Assembly (NCBI GenBank): GCA_003427395.1
Contig: BFEA01000285.1
Coordinates: 1,008,807-1,051,778 of the forward strand
Direction of reading: 5' to 3'
Origin: Chara braunii
Lineage: Eukaryota > Streptophyta > Charophyceae > Charales > Characeae
Length of the DNA stretch: 42,972 bases
Part shown: piece by piece, positions 9,661 through 19,800 of the stretch
Position numbering within the stretch: the stretch's first letter is position 1
Layout: each line of letters begins with the position of its first letter
Program-made: the position numbers and the translations under genes
The notes under the pieces: generated by a model
Seen by the model: the letters and a program-made list of their open reading frames with translations, nothing else
The model's database searches: none
What the model was told of the DNA's origin: nothing

Positions 9661-10856
9661 TCCACAGTCTTGTCTATGACGTCCTTTTCCTCTGAAAAAT
9701 TTGTTGATTCAGAGTCAGTGGATTTTCTCTTTTGGTCCTTTGTAATCTCTCCCCGCGGAGGACTCAGATTCCATGCTAAACTTTTTTGGACAGGGGTGAG
9801 CAATCCTGAGGCTCCTCTGTCCTGGCGCGTTGTGTGGAGGATAGATCCTCCACTGGCTAGAAGGCTCTGAACTCCCAGGACAGTTACGGGCAGGCTTCCT
9901 ACTTGCGTTTCTCCAGCTTGACTTGGCGTGTGGAGGATAGATCCTCCACTGGAGGAAAGGCTTCCTACAGGGGTCTCCCCGACTTGACTTGTTATGGGGA
10001 TGATAGATCCTCCATTGGCAGAAAGACTTTTCACTCGAGGGACACCTGCGTGAGGGCTTCCTACTGGCTTTTCACCAAACCGACTTCCTACGACCATTTC
10101 CGTAGCTGGACTTCTTGCCTGGACGCTAGCGAGAAGGGTGTGGACTGTCTGAACACTCTTGGGAAGGATCCTTTCTTGCGCCTCCCTAGCCCGACTTGTT
10201 GTGGGGAGGATAGATCCGCCACAGGCTGATAGGCACTTGACTCCCCGGACACTTGTGGGCAGGATTCCTATGGGTGATAGACTCTGGACTCCCGGGACAC
10301 TTGCAGGCAGGCTTCCTGCTTGAGTTTGTCAAGCTTGACTTGGCATGTGGAGGATAGATCCTCCACTGGCGGAAAGGCTCTAACTTCTCGAGACACTCGG
10401 GGAAAGGCTTCCTACTCGGGTCTCTCCAGCCTCACTTGTTGTGCGGAGGATAGATCCTCCACTGGCGGAAAGGCTCGTCACTCGATGGACGCCGACGAAA
10501 GAGTTCACTAACTGCATGTCGGCTGCACAATCCGTTGTGGGTCGGATAGGCCCTCTCTCCAGTAGTTCCTCGCGGCCGATGCAAAAACACCCTACGTCGA
10601 CGTTTGACATCGGTTCGGACTCCACAACCTTTATGGATCCAACTTCCCCTTCCAAATTTGGTGTGAAATTAGATCCCGCTGAAACTGTACATGGGACAAT
10701 CCCGACACCTAGCAGTTTTGAACATGCAAAAACTTCGGCTCCGATTGTAGGGCGGATACATCCTCCATTAAAGAATTGGGCACCAGTGGGTTCAGCAAGT
10801 CGAGAACCCTCGCTGGAATGTGAGGTAGCCCCTTCTACTGTTAGACGGACTCCCAT
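9633..10856 (-). pseudogene. Copy B: repeat-bearing linker (GGSILHT-type repeats)
   Basis: Two frames (10,856-10,380 and 10,097-9,633) contain protein repeats of about 32 residues built on SLSASGGSILHTTSQAGET and VGSL. Their DNA core is the palindrome GTGGAGGATAGATCCTCCAC, exact at 9,834-9,853, 9,930-9,949 and 10,347-10,366, with a one-base variant at 10,441-10,460 and weaker copies near 9,991 and 10,205. Spacing is about 94-96 bp where adjacent. Copy A has no such repeats in its linker, so they were gained or amplified in B. Confidence 0.7.
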
Positions 10857-10910
10857 TACAGGCGGGATTGTTCCTGCAGAGCTTCGAAGATATCCACTTT
10901 GCCCACCTGC

Positions 10911-11531
10911 TCATGTACCGTCGTGGCCCCTCGCTCCTCCTCTGTGATGCATCCCACCCTCTATTTCGCCTCCCATGCCCTGGTTACCTCCGCCACCACC
11001 GCCGGTTCCACCCCCTCCACCACCACCGGTTTGACCCCCTCCACCACTGCCGGTTCCACCTCCTCCCGACGAAATTGCCCACTCTATTTGGACTCCGGAA
11101 CTCGGGCTCGTCTCGTGTCCGTAAAATTCAGCAAGGAGCTCCAACAAATTGCGGTCCTGTAAAATCTCGAATATGGACTGCCCATGCCATACGATAACCG
11201 AATCCTCTAGCTCTAGGGCATCAATCTCCGCAACGCTCCTGACCACCTCCTCATGCACAACTTGTAAGAACTCTTCCTTTAACATTCGTTGATTAACTTC
11301 CCACACGCCTTCATGATTAATTGACATGACCCATGCACCATCCAGAACGACCGGTTGAAAATTATTAGGATGCCACACTATGTGGTTACCCCATTCAGCC
11401 TCGCTGGTGTCCTTGTGGTCTTTGCCGAAGCGATATACTTTGCCTTGTTGAAGACCCGACAACACGGAAGGCGGAATTGGAAGTCCAGGCCTGACGGTGG
11501 GGCTGAGAGTTTTGTTTCTCCTCGACGACAA
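10911..11531 (-). pseudogene. Copy B: conserved GAWVM block and Gly-rich linker
   Basis: This is an open frame of 206 codons. It encodes a basic Pro-rich start, SEAEWGNHIVWHPNNF, GAWVMSINHEGVWEV, IFEILQDRNLLELLAEFYG, then Gly-rich repeats (GGGGTGSGGGGQTGGGG type; plus-strand CCACC repeats about 10,985-11,070). It aligns with copy A 2,030-2,430. The two Trp codons at 11,391-11,393 and 11,373-11,375 are the ones replaced by TAG in copy A. The function is unknown. It is the best preserved part of B's 3' half. Confidence 0.65.
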
Positions 11532-11639
11532 AAATCCTTTCTAAGAACCAGACGTTGGCGTGACGACTGGCGTGGCGACTGGAGTACCGACAGGCGAACC
11601 CACGTGAATATGGGAACTTGCAGGCGTTGACGAGGATGC

Positions 11640-12947
11640 TACACCGACAACATGCTTGAGGTATGTTTCCTATAAATCGAACTCCGCATTACCTACGCTG
11701 ACCTCTTCATCGTCGTTAGGGTTGAAGTCCTCTTCATCGGTGAAGTGTGCCCTAAAAATATTGAGAGTAACTTTGGTCTTGCCTTGGTCAAAATAACACT
11801 CCTACAGTTTGTCGATGAAGTTGGTCGCCGCTTCCCTTGACCCACGATGGTAGTCTTCCAACGTTTCGATCGTGACTTGTCAACATAGTTTGTAGTCGTC
11901 CTTTATCCGGTATATGGGATGTGTGTCTTGGAAGAGGAAATTATAAAGCTTTGCCCACTTTTCGGAGGAGAGCTTGAACCAGAAGTTCATGGTGGGGTCA
12001 TGGTGCATAGAGTTTTGCCCGGTGTGCAGTTCAAAGTAGTGAACTCAACTATTGATCTCGTGCATGACATACGTCTTCAGAAAGTTGAGGAGTTCTATGT
12101 CCCCCTCCACGGCCATTACATGGCGCCCACTCCTAAGGAGTTTCCACACAACTTGGGTGTGTGCCTTCCCAGGGAACATAACTGTGTTCTCAGGTGGGCA
12201 GAAGAACTCCATGAGGCTGCACAACATACTAGGGTTGCGCTCCATTTCCTTATACACCACCCCCTTCTGGTGGAGAACACCTGCTGAATGGAACGTCGTG
12301 GGCGTGAACTTAGTTTCAACGATATCGGAGGGTGTGCACTTCTGCTTCTTTCCCAAGGCGACAGCATCGTCATCTCGCTACCCCCCCTCGTTAACTCGCT
12401 GGCTGAGTATTGAGCTTGAGGTCGTCCCCGTGGAAGAGAACATACATCCTGTCCTCCTCTGCCCATGTGCTGTTACCGATGTGGTACGTCTTTCGAATTT
12501 GGCTCCTCCGAATCGATTTTCCTGCGCTTCCACTCACCACAGGGAGACAATGTAGTAGACTCATAAAAGAGAGGTCCTAAATCCTGGGAACAAAGCGACC
12601 ACTATCCAGAATCCAGGACACAGGGTCTCTAGGAACCTCCCCAACGCCTTGAAGGCCTCCTCATTCCACCGTGCTCGGTCGACGGGATCACAAAGGTCGA
12701 TGATGCACGTGTGGCACTAGAGCTGCCTTACAACTCTCCGCATGACGTCCTTCACAAGAAACGTTGTGAAAGCATCGTAGGCGAAAGGTGCGAGGATTTT
12801 GACGACTTTGGTGTCCCTCCACCTGATGCTAGTGCAACCGTCTAGTCTGATAGGTCCCTCCATATATTTGCCGCATTCCCCTTTGAGCACAGACAACACA
12901 ACCCGCTTGAACTTGGTAGGGAACTTCTCGTGTTCAACCAGACTCAA
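11640..12947 (-). pseudogene. Copy B: methyltransferase-like region and coiled segment
   Basis: The frame 12,947-12,717 (WRDTKVVKILAPFAYDAFTT) runs into CIIDLCDPVDRARW at the place of the motif IV loop (DPV instead of DPP), then the strand WIVVA. After a one-base deletion near 12,590 the similarity to copy A goes on with a TAG at 12,577-12,579 where A has TGG at 861-863. The frame 12,356-12,045 holds ENTVMFPGKAHTQVVWKLL and SGRHVMAVEGD, the motif I-like block. Further on (about 11,890-11,760) ETLEDYHRGSREAATNF aligns with copy A, with a TAG at 11,812-11,814 matching A's CAG at 1,628-1,630. Loss of the PP and of the FxGxG glycines suggests a non-catalytic methyltransferase fold. The assignment is inference. 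Confidence 0.45.
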
Positions 12948-14856
12948 CGTTGTTTTTCAGCTCCTTATCTAAGGCACAACCGAGGTACTGGGGGCAGTCC
13001 TTCAGGTATGAGTGATCGGTAACAAATCTCTCGCAAGCCGCCCATAACTTCTCGTTCAGCCCCTTCAAATCATATGGCGTGATCAGTTGCTCCCTCGTCC
13101 GAAAGAAATCAGCGTTCCACTCATCACTTGTCCTGCCCTGGTGTTGAAACTCGATTATATGCCACAGTCGAAGCAGCATTCAGTCTTGCTTTACGATTTC
13201 ACAGGCATCTTTCATCCCAATTTTCCCGTGCTCAACTAGTCTCTTGCTCCCTTGCTACACCCACACAATCTCAAGGTCCAACACACCCCTCAAAATCAAG
13301 TGTTTTTCTAGATCTGTGAAATCCCCCATTTCTTTCCAGCAATGCACGTCGGGTTCATTGACTTGATCGAAAAAGTCGCACTCCTCCGCTTCTTTCCTTT
13401 GCGCAACTCTGGATCTGTAACCCGAACATTGTACACGTCTCTCTTCTGGCCGTTGCTGTCCTCTGCAAAAGATTAACCTCATGAGTGGCTTTCGGGTCCG
13501 TCGTAGGAGGCCTCTTAGTCCACAGAGCGCCTTCTGGGCAAGAAGTTGACCCTTCATCCACTCGTCATAGAACTTCATACCCAGTTCCTACGTCTGGTCA
13601 TCGCTTATGACGAGAGGCAAAAAGTACCTCAGTTTCTCTTGCCACACCTTTTTATCTTCCTTGTTGCTGCTATGAACAATGTCCCATAGGTTGTGGTATG
13701 GTGTCTTTCCCAACGCCATTTTTTGAAATTTCTCATAATTGGCGACCAAGTCCTGCTTGAACTTAACATTCCCAGCCACAGGACGAGGACGTTTCAAATT
13801 TATCCAAATCTGTCGCATGTTGATCATAGACAGCAGTTGGGACCTTGGAGGGGTAACCTTGTCCTTCCTGTTGTCGATTATACTGATCTAGGTGTAGCCG
13901 TCGAAGTCCTCATCCGAGAAGTACAACGACTTAAAGGGTCACTCAAAGAACGAGTGTTTCTTCCAAATCTTATGCTCCTTCAGCACCAAAGCGGCCTTCA
14001 TGTTGTGCTGCCAGCTTACGACATACTACCAGTGCGCGTTTGGGTTGTCCTCGTTGAATTGGTCAAGTGTAATACGGACAATCTTTTTCCCTTCCTGAGG
14101 TGGCTCTCTGATTGCTGCTAATTTCACGACCGACTTCTCGTAGGTGTGGTTCGGCTTCGAGAAGGCGGTCAACATGGCCTTCAAGATAAACTCAACGTGG
14201 GTATCGTCGATCGAACAATGATTGTATGGCTCCTCCCACAGCGGCAACGGAATCACCCTCTCCGGGTTCACGTCAAAAGTCACATTCTTTTCCACACCTG
14301 TTTTCCACTCCAGAAAATAACCTTAATCCAAATCGATAATTCGATTGTTCCAACCACCTCCCTCCTCTCCCTCCTCTCCCTCCATCTTATCCTTGTCCTT
14401 CCTGGCTTTCATCGATCCCTTTCCGATTGCACCTTCCCGTTTTTTTTTCGCAGTCTCTTTACTCCCTTCCGTCGACTTCCTCTTCACCCCGGCTCCTTGG
14501 GTGCTACTCACTTTTCTCTTCTTTTGCTTTCCCCCCTCGGCAGACCCTTGCCCAACTCGTTTTCCCCCTGCTGACACAACCTAGGTATCGTCCTCGTTAT
14601 CCCCCTCTTCGTCAGACACTTTCCGTCCCAGGTTCATCCCGACCGATAAGGGTCCCTTCCCCTTTTCACCACCACCATCATCAACAACCCCTCGGCGCAC
14701 CAGAGCCTGTGATTTTGCTCCCCCACCTTCCCAGATGCTGATTGTCATCCTCTTCAAATGTCTACCCGGAACTTGCTCCCCCACAGCAAGGGTCTTCGTA
14801 ACTGCTTCAATTTCAGGGTCTGATTCTTCATATGCTTCAGCTGTGTGTCTATTCAA
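12934..14856 (-). pseudogene. Copy B: 641-codon frame punctured by eight stops; possible ParB/DGQHR-like part
   Basis: A single frame without indels carries stops at 14,581 (TAG), 14,323 (TAA), 14,026 (TAG), 13,939 (TGA), 13,888 (TAG), 13,588 (TAG), 13,255 (TAG) and 13,180 (TGA). Each can be restored by one C-to-T reversal. It encodes a Lys/Ser/Gly-rich start (14,577-14,340), then PERVIPLPLWEEPYNHCSID, a KIVRITLDQFNEDNPNAHW segment and VVSWQHNMKAALVLKEHKI. The last resembles the DGQHR/ParB-like box (hydrophobic-xx-QHN-xx-AA), with the DG replaced by SW. After that comes a helical region that overlaps copy A's first 400 bases. In bacteria and phages ParB-like domains are sometimes fused to DNA methyltransferases, which is why I raise it here. 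The ParB idea is weak. Confidence 0.55.
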
Positions 14857-15275
14857 CGTGCAACGGAAAAGTTACAACGCGGTTGTACCCGTTGAATAGC
14901 CTCCGGGGCCCCGTTGAATCCCCGTTGAATAGTACAACGGGCCCTCCCCATTGAATACTGTTCAACGGGGAGGGCGTATTGGGCCTCGGACACGGTGCTA
15001 TACACGAGTGGAGCAAAAAAAAAATGTCATCCCGTGAAGCCGTTGAATCCCGTTGAATCCCCGTTGAATCCCGTTGAATCCCCGTTGAATCCCGTTGAAT
15101 CCCCGTTCAGTTGGTTTTTTTTTTTCCGTATTTTTTTAATGGATGATTTTTTTTTTTTTTTTTTTGCGTGTGGTGTTTGAAAAAACCTACACGATATTTC
15201 TTTTTCTACTTTTGACCTTTTTTTATTATAGAAAACTAAAAAAAAATGAAACGAGAACATTCTATTCTACAACCC

Positions 15276-15280
<5 letters not shown>

Positions 15281-15307
<27 letters not shown>

Positions 15308-15661
15308 ATTGGGGGGGGGGGGGGGGNNNNNNNNNNNNNNNNNNNNNNNNNNNNNNNNNNNNNNNNNNNNNNNNNNNNNNNNNNNNNNNNNNNNNNNNNN
15401 NNNNNNNNNNNNNNNNNNNNNNNNNNNNNNNNNNNNNNNNNNNNNNNNNNNNNNNNNNNNNNNNNNNNNNNNNNNNNNNNNNNNNNNNNNNNNNNNNNNN
15501 NNNNNNNNNNNNNNNNNNNNNNNNNNNNNNNNNNNNNNNNNNNNNNNNNNNNNNNNNNNNNNNNNNNNNNNNNNNNNNNNNNNNNNNNNNNNNNNNNNNN
15601 NNNNNNNNNNNNNNNNNNNNNNNNNNNNNNNNNNNNNNNNNNNNNNNNNNNNNNNNNNNNN

Positions 15662-15697
<36 letters not shown>
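15281..15697. repeat. (GT)n microsatellite around an assembly gap
   Basis: (GT)n at about 15,281-15,307 is followed by ATTGGGG and a G-run. N bases fill 15,327-15,661 (335). (GT)n at 15,662-15,697 is again followed by ATTGGG and a G-rich stretch. The same microsatellite motif borders both sides of the gap. Confidence 0.95.
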
Positions 15698-15734
15698 TTG
15701 GGTGGGGGTGGAGGGGGCGACCCATCCCCCACCA

Positions 15735-15783
15735 ATCAATCAATCAATTAATCAATCAATCAATCAAAAAAAAAAAAAAAAAT
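15735..15783. repeat. (AATC)n microsatellite followed by poly-A
   Basis: Imperfect CAAT/AATC tetranucleotides run from 15,735 to 15,765 and are followed by an A17 run. The same tetranucleotide dominates 41,010-41,640 and recurs at 42,580-42,601. Confidence 0.9.
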
Positions 15784-16041
15784 CAACGTTTTTTTAGATT
15801 GGTCAGGTTTTTGATTTTTTTAAAATAATTTAAATGCTCAAAAAATAAAACTAAACATATGGGGATGTAGAGCACAAAAAATCTACACCCCCATATTTTT
15901 TGTTTTTTTTTTGGATTATTTTTTGCCCATGAAAAAAAATTTCGCAGATCGCGTTGTACCTCGTTCTAATGCGGTTTCAACGGCCGTTGTAACGGGGTTT
16001 CAACAACCGTTGAACCTTTCAACGGGAAACCCCCGTTGAAT

Positions 16042-16854
16042 CAAATTTGAGACACATAGTGCTTGAGAGTGCTCCGGCTGCTGGGGAACGAATTCAGGGT
16101 CCATACGTGCCGTAAAGGTCCTCGCCATTGCACCCTCATCACGACCACCAGTTAGCGCCGTTTCGGAAGTTTGCGTCCTCTTGGGCTCATCACCGACTAC
16201 GCTAATGGGCATGGAAATGGGATGCCAGGACGACACGTCCATACACTTATCTAGCGACACCGTTCTCTCCCAGTTAGTAAAGAAAAAATGCACGGCAACA
16301 TCAATTTCCAAATTCGAGGTTACAGGGCTGTAAAACGGAAGACTGATGGCAGCCTTTCCGAAACCACATAAATTTTTCCACGCTAGTCTACACCCTCTAG
16401 CATTGTGGTCGGGCTCCCCACTCTTCGTGTACACCGTTTGAATGTAAAATGTCCTGACCCCCTCCGTACAATCTTCCCAGGAATCCCAGCCATTCACAGC
16501 CCCGACCAGCCTAATCGCACTACGGTCCTTGATGTACAGGACACCTCCACACAATGGTTTAGTGGGCGCCGAAAGATCTTCAGAAACCCAGTCGACGTAC
16601 CACAAACGGTGGTCTAGCTTATAGTACTGAAGGTTTCTCTTCTCACTGGATGAACCATGCCCCCGATGCCTCCGATCGACAGGTTGTGCAGTACCCGAAG
16701 TCGTTGCAGGCCCACCACGGTTCCCACATGCCTCAGGAATCGCTCCTCCAACATTGGGTAGTGTCGTGTTGTTTTCCAACCCCACTGGAAGCCATTTTAT
16801 CTGCGCACAACGACCACGAAGTGTCACGACCTGTGCAACAGATACGTCTGGCAA
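16042..16854 (-). pseudogene. Copy B: N-terminal unknown domain, uninterrupted
   Basis: This is an open frame of about 271 codons without a stop. It encodes a Gly/Arg/Ser-rich segment, then a globular-looking part with many aromatic residues: NLQYYKLDHRLWYVDWVSED, GGVLYIKDRSAIRLVGAVNGW, WEDCTEGVRTFYIQTVY, AWKNLCGFGKAAISLPFYSP and DVAVHFFFTNWERTVSLDKC. I do not recognise the family. It lies immediately 5' of the rest of copy B, in the same orientation, and is separated from it by the insertion, so I take it as the gene's N-terminus. It is not covered by copy A. The start chosen is the first in-frame start codon (GTG or ATG-like) near the satellite border; a true start could lie in the satellite. 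Confidence 0.5.
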
Positions 16855-16899
16855 TGAGGAAATAGACTATTTGGAGATCGAGCGCAGATGGTTATACAT

Positions 16900-19800
16900 C
16901 CGATCGGGAGGATGCACAACCTCACGTTGTGTGGAGGATAGATCCGCTCTAGAGATGTGGCCGCGTCTTTGGGATGGATGTATCCTCCACACAATTGAAC
17001 GGTTTCGATACACACATAGTGACACAACTGAAGGTTTTGATATACACATTGTGTGGAGGACAAATTCGTTCAAGAGATGTGGACGCGTCTCTGAGGCGGA
17101 CGTATCCTCCACACAATTGGAAGGACTCGATACATACATTGTGTGAAGGATAGATCCGCTCCAGGGATGTCGTGGGGTGTCCGCCTTGATGGACACATTG
17201 TGCGGTGGATAAATCCGCTTAGAGATGTGTACGCGGCATCAAGGTCCCGCGTTGAGTTCTCGAAGGAGGATTTGTCAGCCCCACACATTGCTTGCAGACC
17301 TCCGAAGTGTGTCTCCGAGCACAGGGGCGGATCTATCCTCCACAAAACAGTAAGGATACGATGAAGCATTGTGGGGAGGATGTATCCTCCCCACAGATCT
17401 GAACAGACTAGGAGAACGCGATCCCTGTCAGGATGTATGCTCCATACGACTAGAAGGTTTCGATACCGAGATTGTGTGGAGGATAGATCCGCTCCAAAGA
17501 TGTGGGCGATATTGTCCCGCGATGAGTTCTCAACGGAGGATCTATCTGTCACATCTTGTGTCTGCTAATGCACGAAGCCTGTCTCTGATCTTTGGGTCGG
17601 ATTTATCCTCCACACAACTAGAAGGTTTAGATGCAAACAATGTGTGGAGGATGCATCCGCTCCAGAGATCAGAGACAGGGATTACATGTTCAACATTCAG
17701 GTCTCAACACAGAATCTATCAGCCCTAGACGTTGTCTACCACGGCCGAGCCTGTCTCCGACGCATCAGAGATGTCGTTTTCGCAACTATGAGACCGATCT
17801 ATACTCCACACAATTGTGAGGAGGATATATCCGCTCCACAAATGTGGACGCATTCCATGCACACATTGTGTGGACAATAGATTCACTCTGGGGATATGGA
17901 TGCGGCTCTGAGGTTCCGGGTTAAGTTCTCAAAGGAGGATTAATTTGCCATAAGCGTTGTCTGTTGCACATCCGAATCCTGTTTCCGTGCTCTGGGGCGG
18001 ATCTATCCTCCACACAACTGGAAGGTTTTGATGTAAACATTGTGTGGAGGATAGATCCCCTCTACAGATGTGAGCAGAGCTCTGAGGTTCCGCGCTGAGT
18101 TCTCAAAGGATGATCTATCAGTCTCACATATCGCTGTAGGATACCCGAAGCCGCGTACACATCTCTGTGGCGGATATATCGTGCTCACAACTGAAAGTTT
18201 TCGATTCACACACTGTGGGAAGGATAAATCCGCTCCAGAGATGTGGACGCGGCTTCGACGCCCTGCTTTGAGCTCTCGAAGGAGGATCTATCCGGGATCT
18301 ATCCTCTCCAAGATAGATCCACTACAGAGATGTGGACGCCGCTCCACAGATTGTTTGGAGGACAAGTCCGTTTAAGGGACCTGTCGTGGGGAGGATAGAT
18401 CCGTCCGAGAGGATTCAGGGACCTGTCTCCGAGCTCAGGGTCGGATCTATCCTCCACACAATGTGAGCACCATGATCTGTCCTCCACCAAAAGAGAATGC
18501 ACACCTCGTGCGGAGGATAAATCCACTTAAGAGATATGGACACATTGTGATGCACATATTGTGTGGAGGATAGATCCGCCCAGGAAATTTGGACCGGTCT
18601 CCGGGACAGATATATCTGCCACACAAATGAAAGGTTTTGCTGCACACATTGTGTGGAGGATAAATCCGCTCCAGAGATGTAGACTCGGCTTCGAGGTCCT
18701 GCCTTAATGTCTCAAAGGAGGATCTGCCCATAGATGTGTATGCGACATCAAGGTCCAGCGTTGAGTTTTCGAAGGAGGATCTGTCAGCCCCACACATTGT
18801 CTACAGACGCCCAAGGCGTGTCTCCGAGCACGGGGCCGGATCTATCCTCCACAAAACAGTAAGGGTATGGTGAAGCATTGTGGGGAGGATGTATTCGCTC
18901 CACAAATCTGAACAGACTTGGAGGATGTATCCTCCACACGACTGAAAGGGTTAGATACAGAGATTGTGTGGAGGATAGATCCGCTCCAGGGATGTGGGCG
19001 ATACTCCGACATCTCGCGATGAGTTCTCAAAGGAGAATCTACTCGTCTCATCCTTTGTCTGTTGATGCACGAAGCCTGTCTCTGATCTTTGGATCTGATC
19101 TATCCTCTTTACAAATGGAAAGTTTAGACGGAAACAATGTGTGGAGGACAAATCCGCCCCAGAGATTTTGTTTATCTCTTTTCTCAGGGCATGATCTATC
19201 CTCCTTATAGATGGAAGGTTTAGATGCAAACAATGTGTGGAGGCTAGATCCGCCCCAGAGATTTTGGACGCCTCTCTAGGATGGATATATCCGCCACACA
19301 AATGGAAGGTATCCCCGCACACTTATACGGAGGATAGATGCGCTCCAGAGATGTAGACGCAACTCTGAGTTCATGCTTTAAGATCTCAAAGGAGGACCTA
19401 TCGGGCCCACACGTTGCTTGTTCCACACCCGAACCCTTTCTCCGTGCTCTAAGGCTGATCTATCCTCCACACAACTGGAAGGTTCCAATGCGCACATTGT
19501 GGGGTGGATGGATCCGCTCCGCAAATTGTGTGGAGGATAGATCCGCTCCAAAGATGTGGTCTTCGTAACTATGGGGCATCGCTACCAGGGTTCGATGCAC
19601 ATATTGTCTGGAGGACAGATCCGCTCCATTGTTTGGAGCATATCTGATTCAGAGACTTGTCTCTAAGCTCTGGGTCGGAGCTATCCTTCCCACGATGTGA
19701 GCATCAAGATCTATCCTCCACCGGAAGAGGACGCACACCTTGTGCGGAGGATACATCCACTTCAGAGAATTTGGACATGCTGTGGAGCACACATTGTGTG

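Larger units (their letters stand above)
14851..16041. mobile_element. 1.19 kb insertion in copy B with ATTCAACG…CGTTGAAT ends
   Basis: The coding frame of copy B appears to be split here. The left end starts ATTCAACG (14,851) and the right end finishes CGTTGAAT (16,041). Both ends are crowded with CAACG/CGTTG motifs, and CCGTTGAATCC-type units repeat tandemly at 15,040-15,105. Outside the ends, TGTGTCT (14,844-14,850) and AGACACA (16,050-16,056) are inverted too. No target-site duplication is obvious and nothing coding is inside. The interior holds poly-T/poly-A, (GT)n, the N gap and (AATC)n. This is probably a non-autonomous element or an expanded repeat. Its internal length is uncertain because of the gap. 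Confidence 0.5.
7883..16854 (-). pseudogene. Copy B: longer decayed multidomain gene, tail to tail with copy A
   Basis: This minus-strand relative of copy A has more of the 5' part. From its 5' end it reads: N-terminal unknown domain (16,854-16,042), a 1.19 kb insertion (16,041-14,851), a 641-codon frame punctured only by stops (14,856-12,934), the methyltransferase-like region (12,947 to about 12,045), a coiled segment (about 11,900-11,640), the GAWVM block and Gly-rich linker (11,531-10,911), a linker carrying about 95 bp repeats (10,856-9,633), a linker exon (9,660-9,066), two likely introns, and the Ulp1-like protease (8,606-7,883). Frameshifts lie near 12,940, 12,590 and 8,105. No transposase, reverse transcriptase or integrase signature is visible in it. 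The copies share an intron donor, so the duplication was DNA-based rather than by retroposition. Confidence 0.8.

Noticed and set aside
15143-15828. Reading frames across the N gap
   Set aside because: They consist of undetermined bases and GT repeats.
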